This document shows positions 6,225-8,108 of a DNA stretch of 8,108 nt, piece by piece. Every line of letters starts with the position of its first letter. The first letter of the stretch is position 1. The notes under the pieces are model-generated. The model was given only the letters and a program-made list of their open reading frames with translations, did not search any database and was not told where the DNA came from. The position numbers were made by a program, and so were the translations under genes. Origin of the DNA: Clostridia bacterium (GTDB taxonomy: Bacteria; Bacillota; Clostridia; Christensenellales; Borkfalkiaceae); assembly GCA_900769545.1 (NCBI GenBank), contig CAAGGZ010000071.1, positions 1-8,108 on the forward strand. Reading direction: 5' to 3'.

Positions 6225-8108
6225 ATGAATCCTGAACAACAAGCACGCGAAATCATTGATAAAAAATTAATACAATCGGGATGGGTGATTCAAGATTTGA
6301 AGTTGCTCAATCTTTCCGCGTCTTTGGGCGTTGCCGTTCGGGAATTTCCTACCAGCACAGGCCCTGTCGATTATGCCTTGTTTGTAGACGGTGTTCCCGT
6401 CGGTGTGATTGAAGCGAAGAAAACCGAGCTCGGTGAAAACATTACAACGGTAGAAGGTCAATCTGCGCGCTATGCAAACAGTACCTTTAAATGGATAAAA
6501 GGCGATTATAAAATCCGTTTTGCGTATGAAGCTACGGACAAGTTGACAAGATTTACCGATTATAAGGATATCAAATATCGTTCGAGAGCAATATTTTCTT
6601 TTCATCGTCCTGAAACGCTTGCAAAGTTATTAAGACAACCCAACACTGTCCGTAATAATATGAAGAATTTCCCTGAGTTTGACCCTACGGGCTTCCGTGC
6701 TTGTCAAATTCGGGCGATTGAAAATCTCGACAAATCTTTTGCGGAAAATCACCCGAAAGCACTCGTGCAAATGGCAACGGGGGCAGGCAAAACCTTCACA
6801 GCGATTACAGCAGCGTACCGTCTTTTGAAGTACGGCAAAATGAACCGTATCCTTTTCCTTGTGGATACCAAGGGTTTAGGGGAACAAGCGGAACGCGAGT
6901 TTTTAGCCTACCGTCCCACGGACGATCCCCGTTCATTTTCGCAAATTTACGGGGTACATAGACTAAAATCTTCCTATATCCCCGATGGCGTACAAATTTG
7001 TATTAGCACCATTCAAAGAATGTACTCTATCTTGAAGGGTGAAGATATGGACGAATCGGTGGAAGAAACGTCTTTTAACGAATACGTTACAGCGGATAGC
7101 AAAGCCCCGAAAGAAGTCGTTTATAACGAAAAATATCCACCTGAGTTTTTCGATTGCATTATCGTGGACGAGTGCCATCGTTCCATTTACAACGTATGGA
7201 ATCAAGTGCTTGAATATTTCGACTCGTTTATCATTGGCTTGACGGCAACGCCCGACAAGCGTACTTTCGCGTTCTTTAACGAGAACGTTGTCAGCGAATA
7301 CCCTCGTGAACAAGCAATCATTGACGGCGTAAACGTTGGCGAAGATATCTTCTTAATAGAAACCCAAGTCGGCAAAAACGGTGCGCATTTGATGAAACAA
7401 ATGATAGATGCCCGTAGCCGTCTTTCCCGCGAAAAGCGTTGGAAGCAAATGGATGAGGATGTCGATTACGAAGCAACTCAGCTCGATAGAAACATCGTCA
7501 ATCCCAGCCAAATCCGCACTGTAATTCGCTCGTTTAAGGAAAACGTATTCACAACGTTGTTCCCTCGTCGTAGAGAAGTGCCTAAAACTCTTATTTTCGC
7601 TAAAACAGACAGCCACGCCGACGATATTATCCAAATTGTCCGTGAAGAATTTGGCGAAGGCAACGAGTTCTGCAAAAAGATAACCTATTCTGCGGATAAT
7701 CCCGAAAGCGTTTTAAGTTCTTTCCGCAACGATTATTACCCTCGTATTGCCGTTACTGTCGATATGATTGCAACGGGCACGGACGTAAAGCCTATAGAAT
7801 GCTTGATTTTCATGCGCGACGTGCGCAGTAAAAACTACTTTGAGCAGATGAAAGGTCGCGGAACACGTACTTTGAGCAAAGACGACCTGCAAAAAGTCAG
7901 CCCTTCCGCTACAGATAACAAAGACCATTTCGTCATTGTGGACGCTGTTGGGGTAACGAAATCAAGAAAGACGGATACCCGTACCTTGGAAAGAAAGCCG
8001 TCCGTCAGCATGAAAGAATTGATGATGAACGTCGCGCTCGGCGATAAGAGTGAAGACACGCTCACTTCCCTTGCAAACCGTATTATCCGCTTGAACAGCC
8101 AAATGACG
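6225..8108 (+). CDS. hsdR: Type I restriction enzyme R subunit, EcoEI-like (3' end outside window)
   Basis: The motor and nuclease subunit of a type I restriction-modification complex: it translocates DNA using ATP and cuts unmodified DNA when bound to the M and S subunits. The frame is open for 628 codons to the window edge; EcoEI-type R subunits are usually longer, so the C-terminal part that docks to the methylase is missing here. Visible: PD-(D/E)XK nuclease with D49 (GPVDYALF) and E63-x-K65 (GVIEAKK); helicase motif I MATGAGKT (183-190), motif II DECH (315-318), motif III LTATP (339-343), and motif VI QMKGRGTRT (541-549). All catalytic residues seen are intact. The ATG at 6225 follows AAAGGAG (6213-6219) by five bases. 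It is the second gene after the DUF4143 ATPase; hsdM and hsdS are expected further right but not seen. Confidence 0.95.
   Translation, partial: MNPEQQAREIIDKKLIQSGWVIQDLKLLNLSASLGVAVREFPTSTGPVDYALFVDGVPVGVIEAKKTELGENITTVEGQSARYANSTFKWIKGDYKIRFAYEATDKLTRFTDYKDIKYRSRAIFSFHRPETLAKLLRQPNTVRNNMKNFPEFDPTGFRACQIRAIENLDKSFAENHPKALVQMATGAGKTFTAITAAYRLLKYGKMNRILFLVDTKGLGEQAEREFLAYRPTDDPRSFSQIYGVHRLKSSYIPDGVQICISTIQRMYSILKGEDMDESVEETSFNEYVTADSKAPKEVVYNEKYPPEFFDCIIVDECHRSIYNVWNQVLEYFDSFIIGLTATPDKRTFAFFNENVVSEYPREQAIIDGVNVGEDIFLIETQVGKNGAHLMKQMIDARSRLSREKRWKQMDEDVDYEATQLDRNIVNPSQIRTVIRSFKENVFTTLFPRRREVPKTLIFAKTDSHADDIIQIVREEFGEGNEFCKKITYSADNPESVLSSFRNDYYPRIAVTVDMIATGTDVKPIECLIFMRDVRSKNYFEQMKGRGTRTLSKDDLQKVSPSATDNKDHFVIVDAVGVTKSRKTDTRTLERKPSVSMKELMMNVALGDKSEDTLTSLANRIIRLNSQMT

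Overview
The window looks like accessory DNA from a low- to mid-GC Gram-positive-type anaerobe, probably Bacillota (Clostridia or Negativicutes). The support is strong AGGAGG-type ribosome binding sites, AT-rich intergenic DNA, and integrase and zinc-ribbon proteins of the kind common in gut Bacillota mobile elements. The genus cannot be named from sequence alone.

Layout. (1) Positions 1-2582, minus strand: two different tyrosine recombinases overlap by 14 bp in head-to-tail order. The upstream one is complete (392 aa). The downstream one runs off the left edge after at least 472 aa and carries a C-terminal copy of its own N-terminal DNA-binding module. (2) Positions 2583-3337: a non-coding control region with direct repeats, a 23-bp near-perfect palindrome, a 106-bp rod-like inverted-repeat element, and the terminator of the next operon. 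(3) Positions 3338-4381, minus strand: a two-gene operon of a 64-aa zinc-ribbon protein and a microbial-type poly(ADP-ribose) glycohydrolase (TIGR02452-like), with the stop of one directly against the start of the other. (4) Positions 4382-4761: an AT-rich divergent promoter region with two inverted repeats lying on promoter-like sequences. (5) Positions 4762-8108, plus strand: an AAA ATPase fused to a DUF4143-type PD-(D/E)XK domain, followed 20 bp later by the R subunit of a type I restriction enzyme (EcoEI-like), which runs off the right edge with the methylase and specificity genes not visible.

Together these read as a defence cassette (restriction subunit, nuclease-like ATPase, ADP-ribose eraser) next to a recombinase module that could have moved it. 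The restriction call and the recombinase calls are secure. The idea that the ATPase and the PARG/zinc-ribbon pair belong functionally to the restriction locus is an inference from gene order. No tRNA, rRNA, CRISPR array or transposase was seen.
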